Shown here in pieces: positions 36,036-43,824 of a stretch of DNA of 64,000 bases. The notes beneath the pieces were generated by a model. It saw only the letters and a program-made list of their open reading frames with translations. It made no database searches and was not told the origin of the DNA. Each line of letters starts with the position of its first letter. Within the stretch, counting starts at the first letter, position 1. Made by a program: the position numbers and the translations under genes. Source of the stretch: Sphingopyxis lindanitolerans (lineage in GTDB: Bacteria; Pseudomonadota; Alphaproteobacteria; Sphingomonadales; Sphingomonadaceae); NCBI RefSeq assembly GCF_002993885.1, contig NZ_CM009578.1, positions 1,897,751-1,961,750 of the forward strand, given 5' to 3'.

Positions 36036-36064
36036 TTGACACCATACCAACCAGTCGGTATGTA
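36036..36064 (+). promoter_or_regulatory. TetR-gene promoter with embedded operator
   Basis: TTGACA (36036-36041) and TATGTA (36059-36064) are 17 bp apart. Between and over them lies CATACCAACCAGTCGGTATG (36043-36062), with perfect 6-bp arms CATACC/GGTATG, a common TetR-family operator form. Transcription should begin at about 36070-36072, which is the first base of the TetR start codon. Confidence 0.65.
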
Positions 36065-36071
36065 ATCTCGC

Positions 36072-36707
36072 ATGACCGCGACTCACACCTCCTCCATTCC
36101 CCCCGCCCGCACCCCGCGCGGCAGCGCGCGCGCCAAGCTGATCGCCGCGGCGCATCAGGAGGTGCGGCGGCAGGGCTATTCGGCGACCACGGTCGATCAG
36201 ATCTGCGCCGCCGCCGGCGTCACCAAGGGCGCCTTCTTCCACCATTTCGAATCGAAGGAAGCGCTCGCCGTCGCCGCCGCCGAGGCGTGGACCGATCGCG
36301 CCCGCCCGATGTTCGACATGCTGCCGCATACCAAGCTCGAGGATCCGCTCGACCGCCTGCTCGGCCATATCGATTTCCGCTTTTCGCTGCTCCACGGCCC
36401 GGTCGACGGCTTCACCTGCTTCATCGGGACGATGGTGCAGGACGCCTATGCGACCAGCGAGCCGATCCGCCTCGCCTGCGAAGCGAGCATCGCCGCTTAT
36501 TGCGACGCGCTGGCGCCCGATATCGACGCGGCGATGGCCGCCTATGGCGCCCCCGCCGGCATGACCGCGCTCGATCTGGCGCGCCATATCCAGTCGGTGC
36601 TGCAGGGCGGCTTCGTCCTGGCGAAAACGACGAACGATTCGGCGATTGCCCGGGAAAGCGTCACCCATCTGACGCGTTATGTCCGCATGATCTTCGGGCG
36701 GGCCTGA
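36072..36707 (+). CDS. TetR-family transcriptional repressor
   Basis: A 211-residue regulator. The helix-turn-helix covers about residues 20-65: RAKLIAAAHQEVRRQGYSAT, then TVDQICAAAGVTKGAFFHHF. The C-terminal ligand domain is not assignable. There is no ribosome site before the ATG, and the predicted transcription start falls on or next to it, so the mRNA is probably leaderless. The operator over its own promoter suggests autorepression. The VOC gene starts 28 bp downstream, so the repressor probably controls the whole cluster to 43651. Confidence 0.9.
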   Translation: MTATHTSSIPPARTPRGSARAKLIAAAHQEVRRQGYSATTVDQICAAAGVTKGAFFHHFESKEALAVAAAEAWTDRARPMFDMLPHTKLEDPLDRLLGHIDFRFSLLHGPVDGFTCFIGTMVQDAYATSEPIRLACEASIAAYCDALAPDIDAAMAAYGAPAGMTALDLARHIQSVLQGGFVLAKTTNDSAIARESVTHLTRYVRMIFGRA

Positions 36708-36735
36708 CCAACAAGCAAGCGAGAGGAGTGCCCCT

Positions 36736-37185
36736 ATGACGAAGCCATCCGATACGCCGAAAATGATCTTCGTGAACCTGCCGGTCGCCGACCTCGCCCG
36801 GTCGATGGCCTTCTACGAAGCCCTCGGCTTCACCAACGAGCCGCGCTTCAGTGACGAGACCGGCGCCGCGATGGTCTGGTCGGAGACGATCTTCGTGATG
36901 ATCCTGACCCACGACAAATGGAAGGGCTTCACCGACCGCCCGATCGCCGACCGCGGGTCGAGCGAAGTGTCGCTCGCGCTGGCGCTCGGCAGCCGCGAGG
37001 CGGTCGATGCGATGGTCGAGGCCGCCGCCGCCAGCGGCGGCACCGCCGACGTCAACCCGGTGCAGGACCATGGCTTCATGTACGGCCGCGACATTCTCGA
37101 CCCCGACGGCCATGTCTGGGGGCCGTTCTGGATGGACCCCGCGGTCGCCAACGGCGAGGCGCCGGTTCCCGAAGCGGCCGCCTGA
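36736..37185 (+). CDS. VOC-family (glyoxalase/dioxygenase-like) protein
   Basis: A 149-residue single-domain vicinal-oxygen-chelate protein. The fold starts MIFVNLPVADLARSMAFYEALGF and ends DPDGHVWGPFWMDP, where the metal-binding Glu of glyoxalases would be expected but is not evident. Such proteins often act in resistance or lactone/aldehyde detoxification. It has a good ribosome site (GAGAGGAG) and is the first enzyme gene after the TetR regulator. Confidence 0.85.
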   Translation: MTKPSDTPKMIFVNLPVADLARSMAFYEALGFTNEPRFSDETGAAMVWSETIFVMILTHDKWKGFTDRPIADRGSSEVSLALALGSREAVDAMVEAAAASGGTADVNPVQDHGFMYGRDILDPDGHVWGPFWMDPAVANGEAPVPEAAA

Positions 37186-37210
37186 CGAACCGACAAGGGA
37201 GGAGCCGATC

Positions 37211-37885
37211 ATGTCTGCCCGAACCGAAACAAGGCCCGAGATCACCGCCTATCGATCGGTTCCGGACTTTGCCTACGGCCGCATCAAGGACATCCGCGTC
37301 CGCTGGGCGCTCGACGAAATCGGCCGACCCTATCGCACGCGGCTGATCGGCGGCATTTTCGAGGACAAGGCGCCAGCCTATCTGGCCGATCAGCCCTTTG
37401 GGCAGGTTCCGGTCTATAAGGAGGATGACCTGATCCTGTTCGAAACAGGGTCGATCCTGATCCACATCGGCGAAGCCGACGAACGCCTGTTGCCGCGCGA
37501 TGCGAAAGGGCGCGGGCGCGCGATCAGTTGGATGATCGCCGCGCTCAACAGCGTCGAGCCCATGATCCAGACCTTGGTCGTGCTGACCGTCAAGGGACAG
37601 GGCACCGACTGGCTCACCGGCGCGATCGAAGCGGCGAAACCCTTTGCCGAGCAGCGGCTGGCCCGCTTGTCGCAGGCGCTTAGGGATCGCGAATGGCTGG
37701 AAGCTGATTTTTCGATCGGCGACATCGTGATGATCGACGTGCTGCGCAACGCCGACCCACAGTTGCTGGCGCCGCACCCCAATCTGACCGCCTATGTCGC
37801 GCGCGGCACGTCGCGCCCGGCCTTTCAAAGCGCCATGGCGGCGCACCTAGCCGACTGCACGGTCGGCGAACCGCTGCCGGCCTGA
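37211..37885 (+). CDS. Glutathione S-transferase-like protein 1
   Basis: A 224-residue thioredoxin/helical GST. The N-terminal half contains RWALDEIGRPYRTRLI, FGQVPVYKEDDLILFETGSI (the glutathione-binding turn VPV and the E-T-G/S motif) and the C-terminal half contains FSIGDIVMIDVLR, the N-capping box. The ATG at 37211 follows GGAGGAG; a longer frame from 37007 overlaps the VOC gene. It is most similar to its neighbour at 37915. Confidence 0.85.
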   Translation: MSARTETRPEITAYRSVPDFAYGRIKDIRVRWALDEIGRPYRTRLIGGIFEDKAPAYLADQPFGQVPVYKEDDLILFETGSILIHIGEADERLLPRDAKGRGRAISWMIAALNSVEPMIQTLVVLTVKGQGTDWLTGAIEAAKPFAEQRLARLSQALRDREWLEADFSIGDIVMIDVLRNADPQLLAPHPNLTAYVARGTSRPAFQSAMAAHLADCTVGEPLPA

Positions 37886-37914
37886 CGTCCGCGCGCAACC
37901 GAGGAGACATAGAA

Positions 37915-38592
37915 ATGCCCGTGAATCCCGACAGCAAACTCGAAGTCACCGCCTTCGACTGGGTGCCCGACTTTGCGCGCGGCTATGTCCGCGACCTTCG
38001 CCCGCGCTGGGCGTGCGAGGAGATCGGTCTCGATTATGCCGAGCATCTGATCAGCGCGATCAACCGCCCCGCCGACCATTTCCTGTTCCAGCCATGGGGG
38101 CAGGTTCCCGTCCTGTGCGACCAGGGCGTGCGCCTGTTCGAAAGCGGCGCGATCCTGCTCCACCTCGCCGAAAAGGACGCGGCGCTCCTGCCGCGCGACG
38201 GCCAGGAGCGCGCGAGTACGCTCGCCTGGCTGTTCGCCGCCTATAACAGCGTCGAGCCGATGCTGTTCGAACTCGGCAATGTCGACCTGTTCGCCAAGGA
38301 CGAGGAATGGGCGCGGCTCCGCCGCCCGAGCCTGATCGACTTCATCCGCGGTCGGCTCGGCCGCCTGAACGACGCGATCGGCGACAAGCAATATCTGGTC
38401 GGCGCTTTCAGCGTCGCCGACATCGCGATGGCGACCGTGCTGCGCGAAGCGGTCGAGGCCGGACTGGTCGCCGAACAGCCGCGCCTGCAAGCCTATCTGG
38501 ACCGCTGCCTCGCCCGCCCCGCGTTCGAACGCGCGCTCGCCGCGCAGCTTGCCGCCTTTCGCGAAGACGCGGGACCACCCGCCGCGCCATGA
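37915..38592 (+). CDS. Glutathione S-transferase-like protein 2
   Basis: A 225-residue GST. Matching motifs are RWACEEIGLDYAEHLI, WGQVPVLCDQGVRLFESGAI and FSVADIAMATVLREA. It shares the same layout and several identical segments with the previous gene (for example YVRDLRPRWACEEIG against RIKDIRVRWALDEIG). The pair therefore looks like a local duplication that diverged. Confidence 0.87.
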   Translation: MPVNPDSKLEVTAFDWVPDFARGYVRDLRPRWACEEIGLDYAEHLISAINRPADHFLFQPWGQVPVLCDQGVRLFESGAILLHLAEKDAALLPRDGQERASTLAWLFAAYNSVEPMLFELGNVDLFAKDEEWARLRRPSLIDFIRGRLGRLNDAIGDKQYLVGAFSVADIAMATVLREAVEAGLVAEQPRLQAYLDRCLARPAFERALAAQLAAFREDAGPPAAP

Positions 38593-38646
38593 AGACACCC
38601 CCTCTCTTGCAAGGAAGCAGAGAGGGAGACGAAAAGGAGAGAGACG

Positions 38647-39366
38647 ATGACCTATGTAGAAGGATTTGTGGTCGCGGTGCCGACCGCGAACAAGGAAGCC
38701 TATCGCAAGCACGCCGCCGACGCGGCGCCGCTGTTCCGCGAGTTCGGCGCGAGCCGCATGGTCGAATGCTGGGGCGACGATGTCCCCGACGGCAAGGTCA
38801 ATGATTTCAAGGGCGCGGTGCAGGCCAAGCCCGACGAAACCGTTGTCTTCAGCTGGTTCGAATATCCCGACAAGGCCGCGCGCGACGCGGCGAACGAAAA
38901 GATGATGAGCGATCCGCGCATGGAGAAGATGGGCGCCGACATGCCCTTCGACGGAATGCGGATGATCTTCGCCGGTTTCGATTCGATGATCGACGATCGG
39001 GCTGCGGGCAAGATGGGCTATGTCGACGGCTATCTCGTCCCCGTCCCCGACAGCAACAAGGACGCCTATCGCGCCATGGCGGCCAAAGCCTCCGAAGTCT
39101 TCCGCGACTATGGCGCGACGCGCGTCGTCGAGGCGTGGGGCGACGATGTCCCCGACGGCAAGGTCACCGATTATCACCGCGCCGCGCACCGGAAGGACGG
39201 TGAGACCGTCGTCTTCAGCTGGGTCGAATGGCCCGACAAGGAAACGCGCATGGCCGGCTGGGACAAGGTGATGAAGGACGAGCGGATGCAGCATGATCCG
39301 AACGACCAGACCTTCGACGGCAAGCGCATGATCTACGGCGGCTTCGCGCCGATCGTCGAGACATAG
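38647..39366 (+). CDS. Tandem DUF1428 protein
   Basis: A 239-residue protein made of two DUF1428 domains. Unit one reads YVEGFVVAVPTANKEAYRKH, then ECWGDDVPDGKV and VVFSWFEYPDK. Unit two repeats the pattern: YVDGYLVPVPDSNKDAYRAM, EAWGDDVPDGKV, VVFSWVEWPDK. DUF1428 proteins are usually single-domain (about 115-120 residues) and belong to the dimeric ferredoxin-like fold. A tandem form would fold as an internal pseudo-dimer. The function is unknown. It has a GGAGAGAG ribosome site. Confidence 0.88.
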   Translation: MTYVEGFVVAVPTANKEAYRKHAADAAPLFREFGASRMVECWGDDVPDGKVNDFKGAVQAKPDETVVFSWFEYPDKAARDAANEKMMSDPRMEKMGADMPFDGMRMIFAGFDSMIDDRAAGKMGYVDGYLVPVPDSNKDAYRAMAAKASEVFRDYGATRVVEAWGDDVPDGKVTDYHRAAHRKDGETVVFSWVEWPDKETRMAGWDKVMKDERMQHDPNDQTFDGKRMIYGGFAPIVET

Positions 39367-39373
39367 TCCAAAT

Positions 39374-39462
39374 CCGTTCGTGCTGAGCCTGTCGAAGCAC
39401 CGTTCTTCTTTTGCACCGCCCAAAAGGCAAGAACGGCCGTTCGACAAGCTCAGGGCAAACGG
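39374..39462. repeat. Palindromic repeat inside the TetR-led cluster
   Basis: The left arm starts CCGTTCGTGCTGAGCCTGTC and the right arm ends AAGCTCAGGGCAAACGG, with inner CCGTTCTT/AAGAACGG also complementary. It is imperfect but clearly foldable. It begins 8 bp after the tandem DUF1428 gene and could reduce downstream expression or process the mRNA. The GTTCGTGCTGAGCCTGTCGAA type is common between genes in sphingomonads and xanthomonads (general knowledge). Confidence 0.75.
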
Positions 39463-39507
39463 AGTTTGGGAACGCAGCCTTTCTCACCACGCTTAGCGAG
39501 AAAAGCC

Positions 39508-40233
39508 ATGGACCATATCGCCTATCCCAACGAAAGCGCCGCCTATCGCGCCGCGCGGGGCGCGCTCCTCGCCGACGAGATCGCGCTCCGCCGCCAGATC
39601 GAAGCGGTCGCGGCGAAACGCCGCGCGCTGCCGCCCGGCGGCGAAATCGCCGAGGATTATGTCTTCGAGCGCATCGGCGCACACCAGCGCCCCGCGACGG
39701 TCCGATTGTCCGACCTGTTCGCGGGCAAGCCGAGCCTCATCCTCTACAGCTTCATGTTCGGCCCCGACCGCGACCTCCCCTGCCCCGGCTGCACCCATAT
39801 GCTCGATTCGGTCGATGGCGGCGCGCGCTACATCGACGACCGCGCGCCGCTCTATATCGTCGCCAAGTCGCCGATCGCCCGGCTCACCGAATGGGCGCGG
39901 GTGCGCGGCTGGCATCACCTGACCTTCCTCTCGGACGTCACCACCCGCTATTCGGCCGATTATTTCGGTGACACCCGCAAATTCCCGCCCGCGATGCGCT
40001 CGGCGCGCAAATTGAAAGACGGCGAGGAGTGGGACGAGACGATCTTCAACGTCTTTCGCAAGGAGGGCGAAACCGTCCGCCATCACTGGGGCAGCGAGAT
40101 GGCGTTCGCGCCGTCCGACCCCGGCCAGCACCACCGCGCCGGCGACCTCGTCGATTCGCTGTGGGGACTGCTCGACATGACCCCCGAAGGCCGCGGGGAT
40201 TATTTCCCGACCGTGGAAGGAACCAAGCGATGA
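39508..40233 (+). CDS. DUF899 thioredoxin-like protein
   Basis: A 241-residue member of DUF899, a thioredoxin-fold family of unknown substrate. The motif CPGC (Cys92-Cys95) lies in MFGPDRDLPCPGCTHMLDSV. The tail region SLWGLLDMTPEGRGD is conserved. The start at 39508 was chosen over 39466, which overlaps the preceding palindrome. Its TGA overlaps the ATG of the next gene by four bases. Confidence 0.85.
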   Translation: MDHIAYPNESAAYRAARGALLADEIALRRQIEAVAAKRRALPPGGEIAEDYVFERIGAHQRPATVRLSDLFAGKPSLILYSFMFGPDRDLPCPGCTHMLDSVDGGARYIDDRAPLYIVAKSPIARLTEWARVRGWHHLTFLSDVTTRYSADYFGDTRKFPPAMRSARKLKDGEEWDETIFNVFRKEGETVRHHWGSEMAFAPSDPGQHHRAGDLVDSLWGLLDMTPEGRGDYFPTVEGTKR

Positions 40234-41027
40234 CCGACGCCTCCAACTTCATCTGGTATGAACTGATGACCCCCGACCCGGCGGGCGCCGCGCGCTTCTA
40301 TGGCGCCGTCGTCGGCTGGACGATCGCCACCGAACGCGACCCGGCGGCGGGCGATGTCGATTACCGCATGATCGGCCGCAGCGACGGCGGCAACGCCGGC
40401 GGCGTGCTCGCGCTGGGTGCCGACATGCTCGCGGGCGGCGCGCGGCCGGCTTGGCTCGGCTATATCCATACCCCCGACGTCGATGCGGCGATCGCCGCGA
40501 TCACCGCCGACGGCGGCGCGGTCCACATGCCCGCGACCGACCTGCCCGTCGGGCGCATCGCGATGGTGTCGGACCCGCAGGGCGCGGCCTTCTATATCAT
40601 GGACCCGGTTCCGCCGCCGGGCATGGAGGGGCAGGAAAGCGACGTCTTCTCGGTCGACCAGCCGCAGCGCGTCCGCTGGAACGAACTGATGACCTCCGAC
40701 CCCGACGCCGCCATCGCCTTCTACACCCGGCATTTCGGCTGGGGCCAGGAAGGCGCGATGGATATGGGCGACATCGGCGCCTATCGCTTCATCCAGCGCG
40801 GCGATGTCGGCATCGGCGCCGTGATGCCGCTCATGCCCGGCATGCCCGCCTCGATGTGGAGCTTCTATATCGGCGTCGATGACATCGACCGCGCGCACGC
40901 CGCGATCACCGCGAACGGCGGCACGATCACCAACGAGCCGATGGAGATTCCCGGCGGCGAGTTCGCGATGAACGGCCTCGATCCGCAGGGCGCCGCCTTC
41001 GGGCTGGTGGGGCCGCGTAAGAGCTGA
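40230..41027 (+). CDS. Two-domain VOC-family protein
   Basis: A 265-residue protein with two glyoxalase-like domains. Domain one begins FIWYELMTPDPAGAARFYGA and domain two begins RVRWNELMTSDPDAAIAFYT. Each ends with a conserved DPQGA(A)F segment. Such duplicates resemble the CFP-30B type of hydrolase/isomerase in Actinobacteria. Substrate is unknown. Its ATG overlaps the stop of the DUF899 gene. Confidence 0.87.
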   Translation: MTDASNFIWYELMTPDPAGAARFYGAVVGWTIATERDPAAGDVDYRMIGRSDGGNAGGVLALGADMLAGGARPAWLGYIHTPDVDAAIAAITADGGAVHMPATDLPVGRIAMVSDPQGAAFYIMDPVPPPGMEGQESDVFSVDQPQRVRWNELMTSDPDAAIAFYTRHFGWGQEGAMDMGDIGAYRFIQRGDVGIGAVMPLMPGMPASMWSFYIGVDDIDRAHAAITANGGTITNEPMEIPGGEFAMNGLDPQGAAFGLVGPRKS

Positions 41028-41051
41028 ACGATAAACACTCGCTTCCCCGTT

Positions 41052-41130
41052 CGTCATCCCGGCGAAGGCCGGGATCTCGACGGATCGGTCAAGAAGCGAG
41101 AGCGAGACCCCGGCCTTCGCCGGGGTGACG
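41052..41130. repeat. Palindromic repeat, GTCATCCCGGCG family, copy 1
   Basis: CGTCATCCCGGCGAAGGC at the left pairs with GCCTTCGCCGGGGTGACG at the right. The middle is a variable loop. A closely matching copy is at 43661-43738, on the far side of five genes of the same cluster. Confidence 0.8.
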
Positions 41131-41148
41131 AAAAGGAAGGAGAGAGAC

Positions 41149-41571
41149 ATGCCGACCCCACCCGACCGACGTCCATCGAGCGGCCTGACCCCGCATATCG
41201 CCATCCCCGACAAGCGCGGCACCGAGGCCATCGATTTCTATATCAAGGCGTTCGGCGCCGCCGAGCGGATGCGCGTGCCCGCCGAGGATGGCGTGCGGCT
41301 GCTGCACGCGCATCTGACCGTCAACGGCGCGTCGCTGATGATGCACGATGATTTCCCCGAATATAGCGGGCACGCGATGGGCGCGCCGACGGGGGTGACG
41401 CTGCACCTCGACGTCGACGACACCGACGCCTGGTACGATCGGGCGATCGCGGCGGGCGCCGCCTCGACGCTCGAACCGCATGATGCCTTCTGGGGAGACC
41501 GCTATGCCCAGGTAAAAGATCCGTTCGGCCATCTCTGGTCGATCGGCGGACCCGTCAAAGGAGAGAAATAA
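41149..41571 (+). CDS. VOC-family/PhnB-like protein
   Basis: A 140-residue glyoxalase-like protein. The sequence LTPHIAIPDKRGTEAIDFYI, then AHLTVNGASLMMHDDFPE and DAFWGDRYAQVKDPFGHLW, matches the PhnB/YycE-type group. A strong GGAAGGAGAG precedes the ATG. An upstream in-frame start at 41125 lies in the palindromic repeat and was rejected. Its stop TAATG overlaps the next start by one base. Confidence 0.87.
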   Translation: MPTPPDRRPSSGLTPHIAIPDKRGTEAIDFYIKAFGAAERMRVPAEDGVRLLHAHLTVNGASLMMHDDFPEYSGHAMGAPTGVTLHLDVDDTDAWYDRAIAAGAASTLEPHDAFWGDRYAQVKDPFGHLWSIGGPVKGEK

Positions 41572-42083
41572 TGTCCAACCAACCCACAAACCACCCCGTG
41601 ACCCTGTGCCTGTGGTACGACAAGGATGCCGAAGAAGCCGCGAATTTCTATGCCGCGACCTTTCCGGGCAGCAAGGTCGGCGCGGTCCACAAGGCGCCGG
41701 ACGATTACCCCGGCGGCAAGCAGGGCGACGCGCTGACGGTCGACTTCACCGTCCTCGGCATCCCCTGCGTCGGCCTCAACGGCGGCCCGACCTTTCCGCA
41801 CAGCGAGGCTTTTTCCTTCCAGGTCCATACCGACACGCAGGAGGAAACCGACCGTTACTGGAACGCGATCGTCGGCAATGGCGGCACCGAAAGCGCCTGC
41901 GGCTGGTGCAAGGACAAATGGGGCCTCAACTGGCAGATCACCCCGCGCGTCCTGACCGACGCCGCGATGGGCGGCGATCCGGTCGCCGCCAAGCGCGCCT
42001 TCGACGCGATGATGACGATGAAGAAGATCGACGTCGCGGCGATCGAGGCCGCGGTCCGGGGTGAAGCCGTTGGCGCGGCGTAA
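41571..42083 (+). CDS. VOC-family protein, demethylubiquinone-methyltransferase-like type
   Basis: A 170-residue protein of the 3-dmu-9_3-mt (PhnB-like) family. The segments LCLWYDKDAEEAANFYAATF, FTVLGIPCVGLNGGP and CGWCKDKWGLNWQITP are diagnostic. Despite the family name, these proteins are not ubiquinone methyltransferases. It overlaps the next reading frame by 23 bases. Confidence 0.88.
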   Translation: MSNQPTNHPVTLCLWYDKDAEEAANFYAATFPGSKVGAVHKAPDDYPGGKQGDALTVDFTVLGIPCVGLNGGPTFPHSEAFSFQVHTDTQEETDRYWNAIVGNGGTESACGWCKDKWGLNWQITPRVLTDAAMGGDPVAAKRAFDAMMTMKKIDVAAIEAAVRGEAVGAA

Positions 42084-42516
42084 CCCCGCGCTTTTCGCCT
42101 GGGCTCTCTGCGGCACGCTCGACATCGTCTACGCCTCGGTGTGGAGCGTGCTCGCGGGGGGCAGCGTCGGCGGCATGCTGCGCGGGGTCGCCAAGGGGCC
42201 GTTCGGCGATGCCGCCGCCGATTGGGGCACGGGCGGCGCGCTCGCGGGGCTTGCCACCCATTATGCGATCATGGGCACGATGGTCGCTTTCTGGTTCGCC
42301 GCCGTGCGCCGCGTCCCGTCGCTCCGCCAGCCGTGGTGGCTGACCGGAACCGTCTATGGCTTCACTCTCTATCTGGTGATGAACGCGCTCGTCCTGCCGC
42401 TCCGCTTCGGCGCGCCCTTCCCGCCCGCCGACCTCGTCAAGGGCATGGTCGCGCTGTTTCCGCACATTTTCTTCATCGGCCTGCCGCTGGCGTGGCTGAC
42501 GCGAAAGGCCGCCTGA
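42061..42516 (+). CDS. Small membrane protein of unknown function
   Basis: A 151-residue protein with four likely membrane helices (FAWALCGTLDIVYASVWSVL, YAIMGTMVAFWFAAV, LTGTVYGFTLYLVMNALVL, and the last near GMVALFPHIFFIGLPLAWL). It begins with a GTG inside the preceding gene, and its TGA overlaps the ATG of the following GST. It is the only membrane protein in the cluster. I do not recognise the family with certainty. Confidence 0.75.
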   Translation: MKPLARRNPALFAWALCGTLDIVYASVWSVLAGGSVGGMLRGVAKGPFGDAAADWGTGGALAGLATHYAIMGTMVAFWFAAVRRVPSLRQPWWLTGTVYGFTLYLVMNALVLPLRFGAPFPPADLVKGMVALFPHIFFIGLPLAWLTRKAA

Positions 42517-43172
42517 TGCCGATCCTCTATGGTCACCCCTTTTCGAGCTACACCTGGAAGGCGCTGATCGCGCTTTACGAAAAGGGTGTCGCCTTCGACT
42601 ATCGCATCCTCGAGGCCGAGTGGCCGCAGCATGGCGCGGAACTGAAATCGCACTGGCCGATCGGCAAATTCCCGCTGCTCGTGGGCGACGACGGCCGCGC
42701 GTGGTTCGAGGCGTCGATCATCATCGAATATCTCGACCATCTGGTGCCCGAGCCGCGCCTGATCCCGCAGGATTTCGAGGCGGCTCTGCGGGTCCGCCTG
42801 CTCGACCGCGTCTTCGACAATCATGTCATGACCCCGATGCAGGAGGTGGTGAACGACGCGCTGCGCGGGCCCGAGAATCATCTGCCGATGATCGTCGACA
42901 AGGCGAAGGCGGCGCTCGAAACCATCTATGGCTGGCTCGACCAGGAACTGGCGGCGGGCGGCTGGGCGGCGCCGAGCGGCTTCAGCCTTGCCGACCTCGC
43001 CGCGGCGCCCTCGCTCTTCTATGCCGACTGGGTCCATCCGATCGCCGAGACCCACGCGAATCTGCGCGCCTATCGCGCCCGCCTGCTCGCGCATCCGACG
43101 GTCGCGCGCTGCGTCGAGGACGCCCGGCCCTATCGCGCCTATTTCCCGCTCGGCGCCCCCGATCGCGATTGA
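42516..43172 (+). CDS. Glutathione S-transferase-like protein 3
   Basis: A 218-residue GST. The catalytic N terminus is ILYGHPFSSYTWKALIALYE, followed by WPIGKFPLLVGDDG and FEASIIIEYLDH. GFSLADLAAAPSL is the C-terminal N-capping box. Ser rather than Cys lies in the position that commonly activates glutathione (HPFSSYT). Its ATG overlaps the stop of the membrane protein gene. Confidence 0.88.
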   Translation: MPILYGHPFSSYTWKALIALYEKGVAFDYRILEAEWPQHGAELKSHWPIGKFPLLVGDDGRAWFEASIIIEYLDHLVPEPRLIPQDFEAALRVRLLDRVFDNHVMTPMQEVVNDALRGPENHLPMIVDKAKAALETIYGWLDQELAAGGWAAPSGFSLADLAAAPSLFYADWVHPIAETHANLRAYRARLLAHPTVARCVEDARPYRAYFPLGAPDRD

Positions 43173-43189
43173 TGACAGGAGAAGAGACG

Positions 43190-43651
43190 ATGAGCGACCC
43201 CCGCGAACTGTCGGTATCGACCTTCATCGCCGCCGCGCCGGATAAGGTGTGGCGGGTGATGACCGATCGCATGGCCGAATGGTGGTGCCCGAAACCCTGG
43301 ACCGTCACGCTCGACGCGATCGACCTTAGCACCGGCGGCCGCTGCGCGATGACGATGCACGGACCCGAAGACGAGACGATGCCGAGTGACGGAATGTTCC
43401 TCGAAGTCGTGCCGGGCAAGCGCTTCGTCACCACCGACGCGGTCGTCCGCGACGAAAATGGCCGCCTCACCCCCGCCGGCCCCTTCATGATCGGCGGCTG
43501 GGAGATCGAACCCGAAGCGGGCGGCACCCGCTTCACCGGCTGGGCGCGCCATTGGACCGACGAGGCGGTGAAAAGCCACGAGGAGATGGGCTTCACCTCC
43601 GGCTGGGGCGCGGTCGCCGAGCAGTTGAAGGCGCTGTGCGAGGCCGATTGA
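43190..43651 (+). CDS. SRPBCC/AHSA1-domain protein
   Basis: A 153-residue START-like ligand-binding protein. STFIAAAPDKVWRVMTDRMA opens the fold and GGTRFTGWARHWTDEAV, with the C-terminal helix GWGAVAEQLKAL, closes it. The ATG at 43190 follows AGGAGAAGAG; the alternative ATG at 43172 overlaps the GST stop. It is the last gene of the cluster, followed 9 bp later by a palindromic repeat that could end the transcript. Confidence 0.87.
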   Translation: MSDPRELSVSTFIAAAPDKVWRVMTDRMAEWWCPKPWTVTLDAIDLSTGGRCAMTMHGPEDETMPSDGMFLEVVPGKRFVTTDAVVRDENGRLTPAGPFMIGGWEIEPEAGGTRFTGWARHWTDEAVKSHEEMGFTSGWGAVAEQLKALCEAD

Positions 43652-43660
43652 ACGCCTATC

Positions 43661-43738
43661 CGTCATCCCGGCGAAGGCCGGGATCTCGCCCTATCGGAAT
43701 AAAGCACCGGTGAGATCCCGGCCTTCGCCGGGATGACG
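43661..43738. repeat. Palindromic repeat, GTCATCCCGGCG family, copy 2
   Basis: CGTCATCCCGGCGAAGGC (left) and GCCTTCGCCGGGATGACG (right) pair perfectly for 18 bp and the complementarity extends inward through CGGGATCTC/GAGATCCCG. It marks the end of the TetR-led cluster. Confidence 0.85.
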
Positions 43739-43824
43739 GGATAACCCGTCCCATATCGCGGTTAACGCGCCGCTGACGCTGCCGCTTTGCCATTTGGGAA
43801 CCGCGCGCGCGCGAAAGCGGAGCC

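Noticed and set aside
41125..41148. Earlier start for the PhnB-like gene
   Set aside because: It lies in the arm of a palindromic repeat, while the ATG at 41149 has a strong ribosome site.
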